Assembly (NCBI RefSeq): GCF_026626665.1
Contig: NZ_JAPNKE010000002.1
Coordinates: 5,433,168 to 5,497,167, forward strand
DNA from: Nannocystis pusilla
GTDB lineage: Bacteria > Myxococcota_A > Polyangia > Nannocystales > Nannocystaceae
DNA length: 64,000 nucleotides
Reading direction: 5' to 3'
Below the pieces are notes generated by a model. The model was not told the origin of the DNA, did not search any database, and saw only the letters and a list, made by a program, of their open reading frames with translations. Below are positions 28,269-37,317 of the stretch, piece by piece (within the stretch, counting starts at the first letter, position 1; each line of letters begins with the position of its first letter). A program made the position numbers and the translations under genes.

Positions 28269-29816
28269 ATGACGTACGCACCGCTCCTGAAAAAGCCGAC
28301 CGAGGCCGCGCCGCTCCGGCCTGCCGCAAAGCCGCGGCAACCCTCTCGCCCCCTGATGGGGTCTCCTCCCGTCGACGAGAACAGCGACGCGACGCTGCGA
28401 CGCAAGGCCGCCGAGGCCGTTTCCGGCGCGACCGCGCCACTGCCCTTCGCGGCGGAGATCCAGCGGTCATTCGGCCCCTACGATGTCGCATCGATCAACG
28501 CCACGACCGGAGGTCGCGCCGTCGACCTGCATCGAACGATAGGCGCATCGGCGCACGTCCTGGGCGAGTCGGTCGCATTCTCTCGAACCCCCAACCTGCG
28601 AGTCGCCGCTCACGAGGCGGCGCACGTGATCCAGCAGCGAGCCGGCGTGAATCTGCAGGGCGGCGTCGGCCGGCCCGGCGACGCACACGAACGCGGCGCC
28701 GACGCCGTCGCAGACGCCGTCGTGGAAGGCAGGAGCGCGCGCCCTCTGCTCGATTCGTTCGCCGGAACGCGCGCTAGACTGGCGCCGCGGCCGGCGCTCA
28801 CGAGTTCCGCGTCGCTGCAATTCTACTTCGAGAAGAAGAATGGGGCGGCCACGACTGGCGCATCGCCGACGACCTCCGGATGGCCGTTCGCCAGGACGAC
28901 CCGGTCGTAGGCGGTCGTCATTGTTATGCCGATCCGGCCCTGATCGCTCGGGCCAACAAGCTGCTCGCGGCCCAGAAATCGGACCTCGAGATCACGGCGG
29001 ACAAGGAGGAACTCGCGCTGCCGGCAAGCGAGCGCGGCGTCGCTCGCTTGCGGCGGGTGCGTCCGAAAAATCGGCGCAACAAGACCGAGGGGAATGCGCG
29101 AGCCGGCGGGATGCTACTCGTCGACGATTGCGGTGATGCAGCGCATTCGATCATGCATGGCAGCGGTCGCAAGACGCAGGGCGTCTATAACCGGATCGGA
29201 GAGTTCGCACCCGGTTGCTGGCTCGACGAGCGCCAGGCCCTCGCTCCCGCGGGCGCCTGCAATTCCGACCCCGGCGAAGACCGCCGCCTATCAGTACGGT
29301 GAAAAGTTCGGACCGGTGCATCAATCGCCTGACATGATGATGGAGGACATCTATGCCGGCGCGTCGGGACGACCGTTCGCCAAGGCGTGGCCGGAGTACC
29401 TCCAGAAACGACGCTCGGTCCCCCTTGGGGCGGACGACGACTTCGCCACGTCGATGCGTCGAAGGCTGGAAGCCAACGACTCCTTCGATGCGATGGCCGG
29501 GATCAATCGATTCGCGCGGCCCGAGACGGGAGAAGCGTACAGCATCGTCGCGCAAAACTACTCAGGCATCGCCTGGGGAGACAACGCACCGTGGAACTTC
29601 CATTGGGGGGCCGTCATCCTGAAGAGTGGAGGGGACTCGATCACCCTCGAGAACTTCGCCAACAGCGGAGAGGACGCCTGGAACTACCAGATGTACGGGC
29701 CGCCCACCAAGGAAGGGCAGACGTTCCACGAGCAGCAGATGATCCGGCAGGACGGCGACGTGCCGGGTTACGGGCTCAATCCGACGACGATCCGTGTTCG
29801 CTCTTCGGAGCGGTAG
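28269..29816 (+). CDS. DUF4157 (eCIS core) protein with possible papain-like C-terminal domain, frameshifted
   Basis: About 515 residues when two frame changes (near 28853-28860 and 29255-29265) are bridged. Residues 55-135 form a DUF4157 domain: AEIQRSFGPYD, then AAHEAAHVIQQRAG with HEAAH at 115-119, and GDAHERGADAVADAV. DUF4157 proteins accompany extracellular contractile injection systems. The C-terminal 300 residues carry a Cys motif (LLVDDCGDAAHSIM, Cys codon at 29129) and, about 155 codons later, NFHWGAVILKSGGDSITLENFAN (His codon at 29601), the Cys...His...Asn layout of papain-like peptidases or transglutaminases. Enzymatic activity is inferred. No sheath, tube or baseplate genes are in the window. 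Base composition is lower in GC than its flanks. Confidence 0.78.
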
Positions 29817-30432
29817 CAGCGGGTCCCGGGCGAACGTCGCCTGGGTCGTGGGCGCTGATCCGCACGAGCTCGTGCGGAGCGGCGGAGCGCCAGTCGTCCT
29901 CGGCGATCCACTGGAACTCTTCGGCAGCGGGGACCCAAGCCAGGTACAGGTAACGAAAGGTCCCGTGAACGGCCGCCAGCTTCGCCGCGTGCTCGCGCCC
30001 GACTCGCAGCTCACAGCGGTGCGGCCGCGCGAAGCAGCCAGCGAGCCCGAGCGACGCGAAGCTCTTTTCGCCGCAGCGGACGACATGCACGCTCACCGGC
30101 GCGGAGCCGTCGCGGTGCCCGCCCTCGCCGTAACGAAAGCCGCACTCCCAGGACGGGCAGGTCCCGCCTCCCTCGACGTCGTCTCGCGGCTGGAGGCAAT
30201 GAGAGACGCACGCGGTATCGGCGGCCAGGCCGTCGGGGAGCGCCTCGGTACCCGCCAGAGACGCCAGCCATGCTCGAGCGTGACGCGACGCGTCCTCACG
30301 CGAGAGCGTGCAGGCAGGCCGGTCTTCCTGGGGCGGCTCGGGAACCCGCGTCGGTCTCGCATTCTCGTCCGCTTCCGGGCACGGGACCGCCTGGCAGCCG
30401 CCGGCGACGAACACGAGGAGGAAGAGGCGCAT
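29776..30432 (-). CDS. Cys-rich lipoprotein, 218 aa
   Basis: ATG 30432 starts a lipoprotein signal RLFLLVFVAGGC. The mature protein is Cys-rich (ACTLS, TACVSHCLQP, GTCPSWECGFRYG, VVRCGEKSF, GCFARPHRCEL), consistent with several disulfides in the periplasm. A later strand-rich part reads TFRYLYLAWVPAAEEFQWIAEDDWR. Its 3' end overlaps the end of the DUF4157 gene on the opposite strand by 41 bp, so one of the two ends may be wrong. A longer in-frame start at 30516 exists but hides the signal peptide. No family recognised. Confidence 0.65.
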   Translation of the reverse strand: MRLFLLVFVAGGCQAVPCPEADENARPTRVPEPPQEDRPACTLSREDASRHARAWLASLAGTEALPDGLAADTACVSHCLQPRDDVEGGGTCPSWECGFRYGEGGHRDGSAPVSVHVVRCGEKSFASLGLAGCFARPHRCELRVGREHAAKLAAVHGTFRYLYLAWVPAAEEFQWIAEDDWRSAAPHELVRISAHDPGDVRPGPAATAPKSEHGSSSD

Positions 30433-30541
30433 CGGCAAGAGAACCGCAGGGCGACCGTCCGGCACGGAACGAGCATACACCGCAGAGACGCGGGCGGGGT
30501 TCCGACGTGAACCCAAGCGCGACCGTTGCTAACATCCGGCC

Positions 30542-31075
30542 GTGCACCTGCCTCACGACGAACCGCTCCGCGACGAGCCGCTCCCCCGTGCATCGCGCGT
30601 CCCGTTCGTGGTCGCGCTCTTGCTCGTCGCCTGCAAGCCCCCGTGTACGCGCCCGGCGCCCCCCGAACCGTCACCTCCGAAGGTCGCAGCCACGCAGTCC
30701 GCACTGCCCGTCGACTCGAGCACGCCTCCTTGCGAGGCAGTGCTGCGCGCCGCTCACGACGGCGGGCTGTGCCGCGCCGTCGGCACTTACGCGCTCCGCA
30801 CGTTCACCGCGAAGGGCGGGCAGGTCGTCCTCGACGTCTGGCCGGTCGTGATCCTGCCCGACGGGCAGGCAGTGCTCCTGGAGAGCCTTTGGCACAAGGA
30901 GACCCGCCCCACCCCGCAGCAGATCGCCGACCTCGAAGGCGAGCGCGTCGAGGTCGTCGGCGTGTTGCAGCCGGAGCCGCCCAAGCGCCCGGAACTGGGC
31001 GCCCAGAACTTTTCGATGCCCTGCCTCTCGCCGATCCACGCGATTCGCGTCCTCCCCGCCCCTCGGCCGAGGTGA
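30542..31075 (+). CDS. lipoprotein with possible OB-fold domain, 177 aa
   Basis: The GTG at 30542 begins a signal of about 33 residues ending in ALLLVAC. A Pro-rich linker follows, then a compact domain of about 110 residues: AVGTYALRTFTAKGGQVVLDVWPVV, ILPDGQAVLLESLW, then LEGERVEVVGVLQPE. That strand pattern fits a small OB-like fold (inference). Divergent from the Cys-rich lipoprotein at 29776, with about 110 bp between starts. No family name can be given; the frame is intact and ends close to a palindrome. Confidence 0.68.
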   Translation: MHLPHDEPLRDEPLPRASRVPFVVALLLVACKPPCTRPAPPEPSPPKVAATQSALPVDSSTPPCEAVLRAAHDGGLCRAVGTYALRTFTAKGGQVVLDVWPVVILPDGQAVLLESLWHKETRPTPQQIADLEGERVEVVGVLQPEPPKRPELGAQNFSMPCLSPIHAIRVLPAPRPR

Positions 31076-31397
31076 CGCCGCGAGCGACGAGGGGGCGTCG
31101 CCTGGATCACAGGATCCTTCGGACATGTCCTCCACGCCAGCGAGGCTCCGCGCGCCACGCACCCGGGAGGTCGCGCGCCGAACCCGCTAGCGACTTGCTC
31201 GCCCGCACATCAGCCCGGCCCCTCTGACTCGCTGACGCGGCGTCCCCATGCTGCCGTAGATCGCTGCAATCCAATCGATGGCCCGCTCCGCGAGCGCTTC
31301 CACCGGAGAGACCTGTGGCTATCGTCACCTGGCCGCCGCCACGTTCGGGGGACATCCATCCGAACGTCTTCTTTTACGAAAAGGACAGCGAGGAACC
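31076..31397. other. gap with palindromic element
   Basis: Contains GGATCC-TTC-GGACATGTCC at 31112-31130, a divergent member of the palindrome family, 37 bp after the lipoprotein stop. The remaining 270 bp hold the promoter of the next gene and the AGGA site at 31391; no gene is seen. Confidence 0.5.
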
Positions 31398-31940
31398 ATG
31401 ACGCACCTGCATCACTCCGCCCGCCCCGGCAGTCGCGGGCGAACGCTCTTCCGGTCGGCGATCCAGCTCCCCCTGTTCATGGCGTGGATACTGCTCCAAC
31501 CTTCGCCCGCGAGCGCAGCGATGACGAAGATCGCGGCGACCGGAGTCGTCGACACCGAGGAGCTGTGCGCTCCGCCGCCGCCTCCCTTTACGGACTTCAT
31601 CGACCTCACGATCGTGATCAGCGGCGACCTGGAGGGCTGTTGGTACACCAAGGTCGACGATTTCAAGGACAACGGCCCGCCCAGCGGCGTCTATCTCGAG
31701 ACCGGCCGGGAGCTCTTCATCGGCGAACTCGACGGCGAGCCGATCCAGTTCACCACCACGTACAAGTTCGAGTCCAAGTGGGACCCGGAATTCACCGGCG
31801 GGGTCGAGCTCCACGGCCGCTGTCAGCACCCGATCGCCGACGGCTCCGAGGAGTTCGGCGACGTCACCGGGCGGCTGGACTTCAAGGACATCGTCGAAGA
31901 CGGAACCTTCGCCATTCGCGGCCACATCCGCCGCCTCTGA
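31398..31940 (+). CDS. secreted protein, 180 aa
   Basis: A long signal peptide (residues 1-41: charged start, then LPLFMAWILLQPSPASA) precedes a mature domain of about 140 residues. This has a strand-rich pattern (TKIAATGVVDTEELC, IDLTIVISGDLEGCWYTKVDDF, then TGGVELHGRCQHPI and GRLDFKDIVEDGTFAIRGHI) with three conserved-looking Cys. Small secreted beta-barrel proteins with very similar GDLEGCWYT...GRCQHPI motifs occur in actinobacteria and myxobacteria, without assigned function (from memory, unverified). AGGA precedes ATG 31398. Convergent with the arabinofuranosidase-like gene. Confidence 0.72.
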   Translation: MTHLHHSARPGSRGRTLFRSAIQLPLFMAWILLQPSPASAAMTKIAATGVVDTEELCAPPPPPFTDFIDLTIVISGDLEGCWYTKVDDFKDNGPPSGVYLETGRELFIGELDGEPIQFTTTYKFESKWDPEFTGGVELHGRCQHPIADGSEEFGDVTGRLDFKDIVEDGTFAIRGHIRRL

Positions 31941-31952
31941 GCCTCATCGCAA

Positions 31953-31973
31953 CATGCCCGTACGGACATGTCC
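31953..31973. repeat. TGTCC-type palindrome
   Basis: CATGCCC (31953-31959), GTAC loop, GGACATG (31964-31970) with one mismatch, extended by TCC. It lies 13 bp after one gene and 21 bp from the end of the convergent gene. Confidence 0.7.
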
Positions 31974-31993
31974 TTCACGCCAGATCGGCGCCC

Positions 31994-33706
31994 TCACTGC
32001 GCCGCGGCGAAGCGGACCGCCACCAGGCTGTGCGGCGGCAGCGTCAATTGCACGCGCTCGCCTTCCTGCACGTATTGCGCCGGCTCGGGCGCGATCGGGA
32101 AGTACAGCGTGTTGTGATCCGCGGCCGGCGGCGCCCACTGACTGGCCGCGGTCGCCGTCCAGCCCGGGGGCAGGTCCATCGTCAAAGTGTGGCTGCGCTC
32201 GAGGTCGCGGTGCAGCGCCACCAGGCTGCCGGTCTCGCCGGCGGGGTCGACGAACGCGGCCGCGTGGACCAGCGGGACCTTCACCTTTTCTGTCCCGACG
32301 GTCATGTCTTGATCGACCTGCTTCGAGAACTCGAGCGGGGCCGCGCGCTCGAGCAGGTGCTCGCCGACGAAGCGGGTGGCCGTGTAGCTGGCCATCGGCG
32401 TGACCGTCTCGTTCTTGCCCTCGCGGAACGGGTTGTACCAGGGCTCGAGCAGTGGGTCGCGGTCGGGGCTGTCGATCGTGTCGTAGTCGAGGGCCGCGTG
32501 CTGGCAGGCGGCCTCCACCCCGAGCTGCGCGTACAGCAGCAGCATGCCGGCCAGGCCGAGGCCGACCACCGCCTCGCGGCCGCGCTCGAACTGCCCGCGC
32601 GAGGACGTGCCGGCGACGTGGTACTCGCTGACCACCAGCTCGAGCCCGGGGCGCACGCCGTCGAGGGCCGCGCGGGCGCGCGCGAAGCCGGGGCGGAACA
32701 CCTCCGCGCCGGCCAGCGCGAAGAACAGATCGTTGGGCTCGGTCCAGCCGAGCGCCTTCGCGTCGTCGACCAGGTAGTGATGGACCACCGCGCCGGCGAC
32801 CGCCGGGTCCTTGAGCAACGGCGCCAGCGCCTGCACCGCCGCCTCGACGCCGCCCCACCCGTCCATCGACGCCGGCGCGAGCGGGACCCAGAAGCGGGCC
32901 TCGGGCTCGACGGCCTTGACCGCGGCCACGTACTCGAGCGCGCGCGCGGCGAAGTCGGCCGCCGAGGCGCTCGGCTTGCCCGACCACTTCGGATCGCCGC
33001 CGTGCTTGGCCTCGGGGTTGGCGTACGCGTAATCGCCGTCCGCCGAATAGCCGGTGTTCCATGCGGCGTAGGGCTCGCTGCCGAGCTCGAACAGGGTCTG
33101 GCGATACGGCTGGTCCTGACCCCAGTGCAGGCGCGCGGCCACGTTGACGTCGTCCGCGTCGGTGCCGTTGAGGTGAGCGACGTAGGCGGCGGCCTCGGCC
33201 GCGGTACCTGACCCGAAGTTCAGGGTCACGATCGGCGCCGCGTCGGCGTCCTGCATCAGCGCGAAGTACTCGAAGGTCGCCATCGCGTCGCCGGCCGCGG
33301 GCGCGTGCCCGGGCTCGACCCAGCGATAGAAGTGATAGCCGTCCTCGCCGCGCGCGCCGTCGATCTGCAGGCCCGAGAAGCGCATCAGCGGCGCCCGCCC
33401 GTGGCCCGGCCGCGCCTCCGCGAACGCCTGCGCCGCCGCGACCTTGTGCGGCGTCCGCCACTCGGGGTGCAGCGGGTCGTTCTCCGGCGCGTAGGCGGTG
33501 CCGCGGCCGAGGTTCCAGCCGACCAGGTCGCCGACCGGCTCGCCCGGGCGGGTGAAGTCGAGGCTGGCGTGCGCGTCGCCCATCATCACCGGCGCGTCGT
33601 CGGTCGAGCTGCCGAGCACGCCGAAGGTCGTCTGCGGCGGCGGGAGCGAGTTGCACGCGAGCAGCAAGAGACCGGGGACCAGCGACGCGACCCGACCCAT
33701 GGACAT
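31994..33706 (-). CDS. GH51-like alpha-L-arabinofuranosidase lipoprotein
   Basis: A 570-residue lipoprotein (signal GRVASLVPGLLLLAC, then a short linker). The body is a clan-A glycosidase barrel: GEPVGDLVGWNLGRG early, IVTLNFGSG, ELGSEPYAAWNTGY with the presumed acid/base Glu, and LELVVSEYHVAG with the presumed nucleophile Glu. The C-terminal 100 residues form a beta domain ending LTLPPHSLVAVRFAA, usual for GH51/GH39 enzymes. In most relatives the acid/base motif is GNEP; here Asn is Ser, which may lower activity or shift specificity. It probably degrades plant or exopolysaccharide arabinosides at the surface. Divergent from the amidohydrolase gene. Confidence 0.8.
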   Translation of the reverse strand: MSMGRVASLVPGLLLLACNSLPPPQTTFGVLGSSTDDAPVMMGDAHASLDFTRPGEPVGDLVGWNLGRGTAYAPENDPLHPEWRTPHKVAAAQAFAEARPGHGRAPLMRFSGLQIDGARGEDGYHFYRWVEPGHAPAAGDAMATFEYFALMQDADAAPIVTLNFGSGTAAEAAAYVAHLNGTDADDVNVAARLHWGQDQPYRQTLFELGSEPYAAWNTGYSADGDYAYANPEAKHGGDPKWSGKPSASAADFAARALEYVAAVKAVEPEARFWVPLAPASMDGWGGVEAAVQALAPLLKDPAVAGAVVHHYLVDDAKALGWTEPNDLFFALAGAEVFRPGFARARAALDGVRPGLELVVSEYHVAGTSSRGQFERGREAVVGLGLAGMLLLYAQLGVEAACQHAALDYDTIDSPDRDPLLEPWYNPFREGKNETVTPMASYTATRFVGEHLLERAAPLEFSKQVDQDMTVGTEKVKVPLVHAAAFVDPAGETGSLVALHRDLERSHTLTMDLPPGWTATAASQWAPPAADHNTLYFPIAPEPAQYVQEGERVQLTLPPHSLVAVRFAAAQ

Positions 33707-33813
33707 CGCGCTGTGAATACCACGATCAGGGATCGCCGTAGAAGCGCTTTCGCACGACCTCGGCGGACCGGTCGCGACTCTGTCCCGGAAGTCATGTGGT
33801 ATCGGGGGGACAG

Positions 33814-35675
33814 ATGCGCCTCCGCTCGTCCTGCACGGTCCTCACATTCGCAGCCCTCGCCGCGCTGGGTTGTTCGCGGCCCTCGGCGAGCGAGGCGCCG
33901 GTGCGGACTTCCCCGCCGATCGCCGCGGACCTGGTCATCCGCGACGTCCGCCTGTTCGACGGCGAGGCGGTGGTCGCCCGCACCTCCGTCGCGGTCCGGG
34001 ACGGCGTGATCGTGGGCGTCGGCCCCGACCTCGCGGTCGCCGACGGGGCCACCGTGGTCGACGGCGCCGGCCGGACCTTGCTGCCGGGGCTGATCGACGC
34101 GCACACGCACATCCAGTCGCAGGTCCAATTGCGCCAGGCGCTGGTGTTCGGGGTGACGACCGAGCTCGACATGTTCACCCTGCCGGCCGTGAGCGGGCCG
34201 CTGCGCAAGGCCGTCGCCGGGGCCGGCGGGCGCGTCCTGGCCGACTTCCGCAGCGCCGGCATCCTCGCCACCGCGCCGGGCGGCCACGGCACCGAGTACG
34301 GGTTTGCGATCCCCACCCTCACCGGCCCCGACCAGGCGCCGGCGTTCGTCGCGGCGCGCCTGGCCGAGGGCGCCGACTACCTCAAGATCGTGCTCGACGA
34401 CGGGTCCGGCTTCGGCCGCAGCATGCCCACCCTCGCCGTCGACACCGTGCGCGCCCTGGTCGAGGCCGCCCACGCGAAAGGGCTGACGACCGTGGTCCAC
34501 GTCAGCAGCCAGCGCGAGGCCGCCGCCGCGCTGGAGGCCGGCGCCGACGGCCTCGCCCACGTGTTCCTCGACGGCCCGGCGACCGAGGCGTTCGTGGCCC
34601 TGGCGCGCGACAGGCGGGTGTTCGTGGCCGACACCCTGGCGGTGGTGCTCGGGCTGTGCGAGCCGGGCCGCGGCAAGGCGGTCGCCGACGACCCGGAGCT
34701 GAAGCCGTTCCTCGGGCCGGCCGACGTGCGAGCGCTGTCCGCGACCTGGCCGAGCCCCCTGCCGGCCGCCGCGTGCGAGGGGGCGCTGGCGACCGTCGGC
34801 GCCCTGCACCGCGCCGGGGTCCCGCTGCTCGCCAGCACCGACGCGCCCAACCCGGGCACGGTCCACGGCGTGTCGCTGCACGACGCGCTGGCCCTGCTGG
34901 TGCGCGCCGGCCTGCCGGCGACCGCGGCGCTGGCGGCGGCCACGTCTGTCCCCGCGGACAGGTTCAGAATGAGCGACCGCGGCCGCGTGGTCGCGGGCAA
35001 GCGCGCCGACCTGCTGCTGGTGCGCGGCGATCCGACCGCCGACATCACCGCCACGCGCGCGATCGAGGCGGTGTGGAAGGCCGGGCACCGGCTCGACCGC
35101 GACGGCTATCGCAAGGCCGTGGCCGACGAGTACGCCGCGCTGGAGGCCCGGCGCGCCGCCCGCCGCCGCCCGGCTCGGAGTCGGGCAAGATCGCCGCCTT
35201 CGAGGCCGGCAAGCTGGCCGCGGAGTTCGGCGCCGGCTGGCAGCCGGCCACCGACGCGCTGATCGGCGGCGCCTCGACGGTCGAGCTCGGCCTCGCCAAG
35301 AAGGGCGCGCGCAAGAGCAAGGGCGCGCTGCGGATGAGCGGCACCGTGGCCGGAGGCGAGCAGCCGAAGTGGGCCGGGGCGATGTTCTTCCCCGGCGCCG
35401 CGCCGATGCAGCCGGCCAACCTCGGCAAGTTCACCAAGCTGGTGTTCGCGGCGCGCAGCGACGGCGCGAGCGCCCTGACCGTGATGGTGTTCGCGGAGCA
35501 GCTCGGCGTCGCCCCGCTGCGCAAGGAGATCGCCGTCGGCCGCGAGTGGGCCGAGCACACCGTCACCTTCGCCGAGCTCGGCGGCCTCGAGCCCCACGAC
35601 GTCCTCGGCCTGTTCTTCGGCGCGACCCAGACCGGCCCGTTCGCGCTCGAGCTCGACGACGTCCGCCTCGAGTGA
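33814..35675 (+). CDS. amidohydrolase fused to CIA30-like domain, exported, frameshifted
   Basis: Signal-like N-terminus (SCTVLTFAALAALGC), then a metal-dependent amidohydrolase of the imidazolonepropionase/prolidase-like group: GLIDAHTHI (HxH), YLKIVLDDGS (bridging Lys), VVHVSS and GLAHVF (His ligands), LLASTDAPN (catalytic Asp), then SDRGRVVAGKRADLLLVRG. At about 35155-35175 the frame changes and a C-terminal jelly roll of CIA30 type follows (WAGAMFFPGAAPMQPANL, KLVFAARSDG, LELDDVRLE). This domain pair recurs in exported amidohydrolases of Gram-negative bacteria. Total about 620 residues. Ribosome site GGGGGA before ATG 33814. Substrate unknown, perhaps a peptide or lactam. Confidence 0.85.
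34946..34961. repeat. palindrome inside the amidohydrolase gene
   Basis: CTGTCC (34946-34951), CCGC loop, GGACAG (34956-34961), perfectly paired. It encodes SVPADRF within the catalytic domain and is the only copy of the family clearly inside a conserved coding region. Confidence 0.6.
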
Positions 35676-35682
35676 GCGAGCG

Positions 35683-35710
35683 TGTCCCTCGGGACATGTC
35701 CTCCGGGACA
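35683..35710. repeat. double TGTCC-N4-GGACA palindrome
   Basis: Two hairpins back to back: 35683-35696 (CTCG loop) and 35697-35710 (TCCG loop), 7 bp after the amidohydrolase stop; together they form a 28-bp compound inverted repeat. The rest of the gap to 36001 holds no recognised gene. Confidence 0.8.
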
Positions 35711-36001
35711 CACGAATTCTCGCGCCGAGAAGCCGGCGCCCTGTCTCGGGTGGCGCTGGCGGTGAGTGGAGCCCCGTGGCGTCACCTCGAGCCGCGCCCG
35801 CGCCGCCCCGCGCTCGTTCGCTCACGAACGGAGCCGGGGTCCTGCCCCCGAACGTCCGGCCTGGGCTCATTCAGGGCAGCCAGCGGATCGCCACGAGCTT
35901 ATCGCTGAGCGCGGCACTCGAGCTCGAGCTGCGCGGTCTGCCGCCCACCTGCCCGCGCGGCTGCGCGCCCGACCTCGACGTCCCGGCGGCGCTGCGGGCG
36001 C

Positions 36002-36048
36002 TTGACTTCATCCCATGCAACATTTAGACGTTAACCTAAACGTCCAAA
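36002..36048 (+). promoter_or_regulatory. promoter-operator copy 1 of ArsR/SDR locus
   Basis: TTGACT (36002-36007), 17 bp, TAGACG as a weak -10, overlapping an inverted repeat with arms 36023-36032 and 36039-36048 (10 bp, one mismatch). The same -35-like box and TTAGAC element recur 494 bp downstream before the SDR gene. What it drives is unclear: the frame from ATG 36048 ends after 22 codons. Confidence 0.6.
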
Positions 36049-36088
36049 TGAACGCAGTCACGACGACCCGGGAGGTGCCGGCTGGCGC

Positions 36089-36370
36089 TCACAGCGAGGC
36101 GAGGCGCGCGAGGTAGGCGCGCCAGACGTCGCGCTGGAACACCACGTGGGCGAACTTGCCGTCGCGGACGATCTCGACGAGGCCCGCCGTCTCGAGCTCC
36201 TTGAGGTGGTGGGAGATCGTCGCCTGGCTGACCCCGTGGCACTCGACGATCGCGGTGCAGGGCATCTGTTGCGTGCGGTCGGCGGCCAGGTCTTGCAAGA
36301 TCCGGAAGCGCCGCGGCTCGGCCAGGGCGCTCGAGATTCGCTGGACCTGCTTGTCCGTCAAGCGGAGCAT
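36089..36370 (-). CDS. ArsR-family transcriptional repressor
   Basis: A 93-residue winged-helix protein. The recognition region reads CHGVSQATISHHLKELETAGLVEIVRDGKFAHVVF at about residues 44-78, the standard ArsR/SmtB helix-turn-helix plus wing. The metal-binding ELCVC motif of ArsR/SmtB is replaced by MPCTAIVEC, with two Cys that could still be redox or metal sensors, but the SdpR-like non-metal group is as likely. Divergent from the SDR gene; the promoter-operator at 36496 between them and its copy at 36002, on the far side of this gene, are the obvious targets. Confidence 0.88.
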   Translation of the reverse strand: MLRLTDKQVQRISSALAEPRRFRILQDLAADRTQQMPCTAIVECHGVSQATISHHLKELETAGLVEIVRDGKFAHVVFQRDVWRAYLARLASL

Positions 36371-36495
36371 CGCTGACAGCGTAACACGCGGACCGCCGGG
36401 GCTCTAGCCGGGCGGACGGCCGTGTGCGCGGTCACGAGGGGGCTCGGGCAGGCCGAGCCGGCGGGACGAACGGAAGAAAAAACCGGGGTAGCGAT

Positions 36496-36542
36496 TTGAC
36501 TTCACCTCGGGCGTCACTTAGACATTCATCGAACGGTCGAAC
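36496..36542 (+). promoter_or_regulatory. promoter-operator copy 2 upstream of SDR
   Basis: TTGACT (36496-36501), 16 bp, TTAGAC (36518-36523), followed by an imperfect inverted repeat (CTTAGACATT and AACGGTCGAA arms). Spacing of the two elements equals that at 36002. The 5' UTR leads to GAGGAG and ATG 36568. Likely bound by the divergent ArsR protein. Confidence 0.65.
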
Positions 36543-36567
36543 TGATAACACCACGAGGAGAGCGAAG

Positions 36568-37317
36568 ATGGTCGATTCATTGAAGGGCAAGGTCGCGGTC
36601 GTCACCGGCGCGTCCAAGGGCATCGGCGCGGGCATCGCCCGCGCTGGCGGGCGCCGGCGCGGCGGTGGTCGTCAACTACGCGAGCGACAAGGCCGGCGCC
36701 GAGCGGGTCGTCGCCGCCATCACCGAGCAGGACGGCAAGGCGTTCGCGGTCCAGGGCGACGTGTCGAAGGCGGCCGACGTGAAGCGGCTGTTCGCCGAGG
36801 CCAGGCGGGTGTTCGGCCGGCTCGACGTGCTGGTCAACAACGCCGGGGTGTTCCGCTTCGACGCGCTCGAGGCCGTCACCGAGGCCGAGTTCCGGCGCCA
36901 GTTCGACACCAACGTGCTCGGGCCGCTGCTCACGGTGCAGGAGGCGCTGAAGTACTTCGGGCCCGAGGGCGGCAGCGTGATCAACATCGGCTCGACGGTG
37001 ACGCGCAAGCCGGCCCCGCAGTCGGTCGTCTACACCGCCAGCAAGCACGCGGTCGACGGCCTCACGCAGACCCTCGCGCTCGAGCTCGGGCCGCGGAAGA
37101 TCCGCGTCAACTCGATCAACCCGGGCGCCGTCGACACCGAGGGCGCGCGCACGCTGCATATCCCCGAGTCCGAGTTCGCGCGCCAGCTGATCGCGGCCAC
37201 CCCGCTCGGCCGCCTCGGCCAGGTCGACGACATCGCCTCGGTGGCGGTGTTCCTCGCCTCCCTGCCTCCGCCTGGCTGACGGGCGAGCTCCTCAGCGTGT
37301 CCGGCGGACTGCGCTAG
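36568..37317 (+). CDS. SDR-family oxidoreductase (FabG-like), two frameshifts
   Basis: Classical SDR of about 248 residues: VTGASKGIGAGIAR near residue 14, NNAGVFRFDAL, INIGSTVTRK (catalytic Ser), VVYTASKHAVDGL (YxxxK), NPGAVDTEGA, and the C-terminus AWLTGELLSVSGGLR. Two frame changes, near 36636-36645 and 37255-37275, interrupt it; bridging both restores a full-length enzyme. GAGGAG before ATG 36568 is a strong ribosome site. Divergent from the ArsR-type repressor that likely controls it. Related ArsR-SDR pairs act in detoxification or secondary metabolism; the substrate is unknown. Confidence 0.86.
   Translation: MVDSLKGKVAVVTGASKGIGAGIARAGGRRRGGGRQLRERQGRRRAGRRRHHRAGRQGVRGPGRRVEGGRREAAVRRGQAGVRPARRAGQQRRGVPLRRARGRHRGRVPAPVRHQRARAAAHGAGGAEVLRARGRQRDQHRLDGDAQAGPAVGRLHRQQARGRRPHADPRARARAAEDPRQLDQPGRRRHRGRAHAAYPRVRVRAPADRGHPARPPRPGRRHRLGGGVPRLPASAWLTGELLSVSGGLR

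Noticed and set aside
26306..28405. 699-codon minus-strand frame
   Set aside because: Shadow of the MutS-like gene; composition is His/Arg/Gln-rich with no domain.
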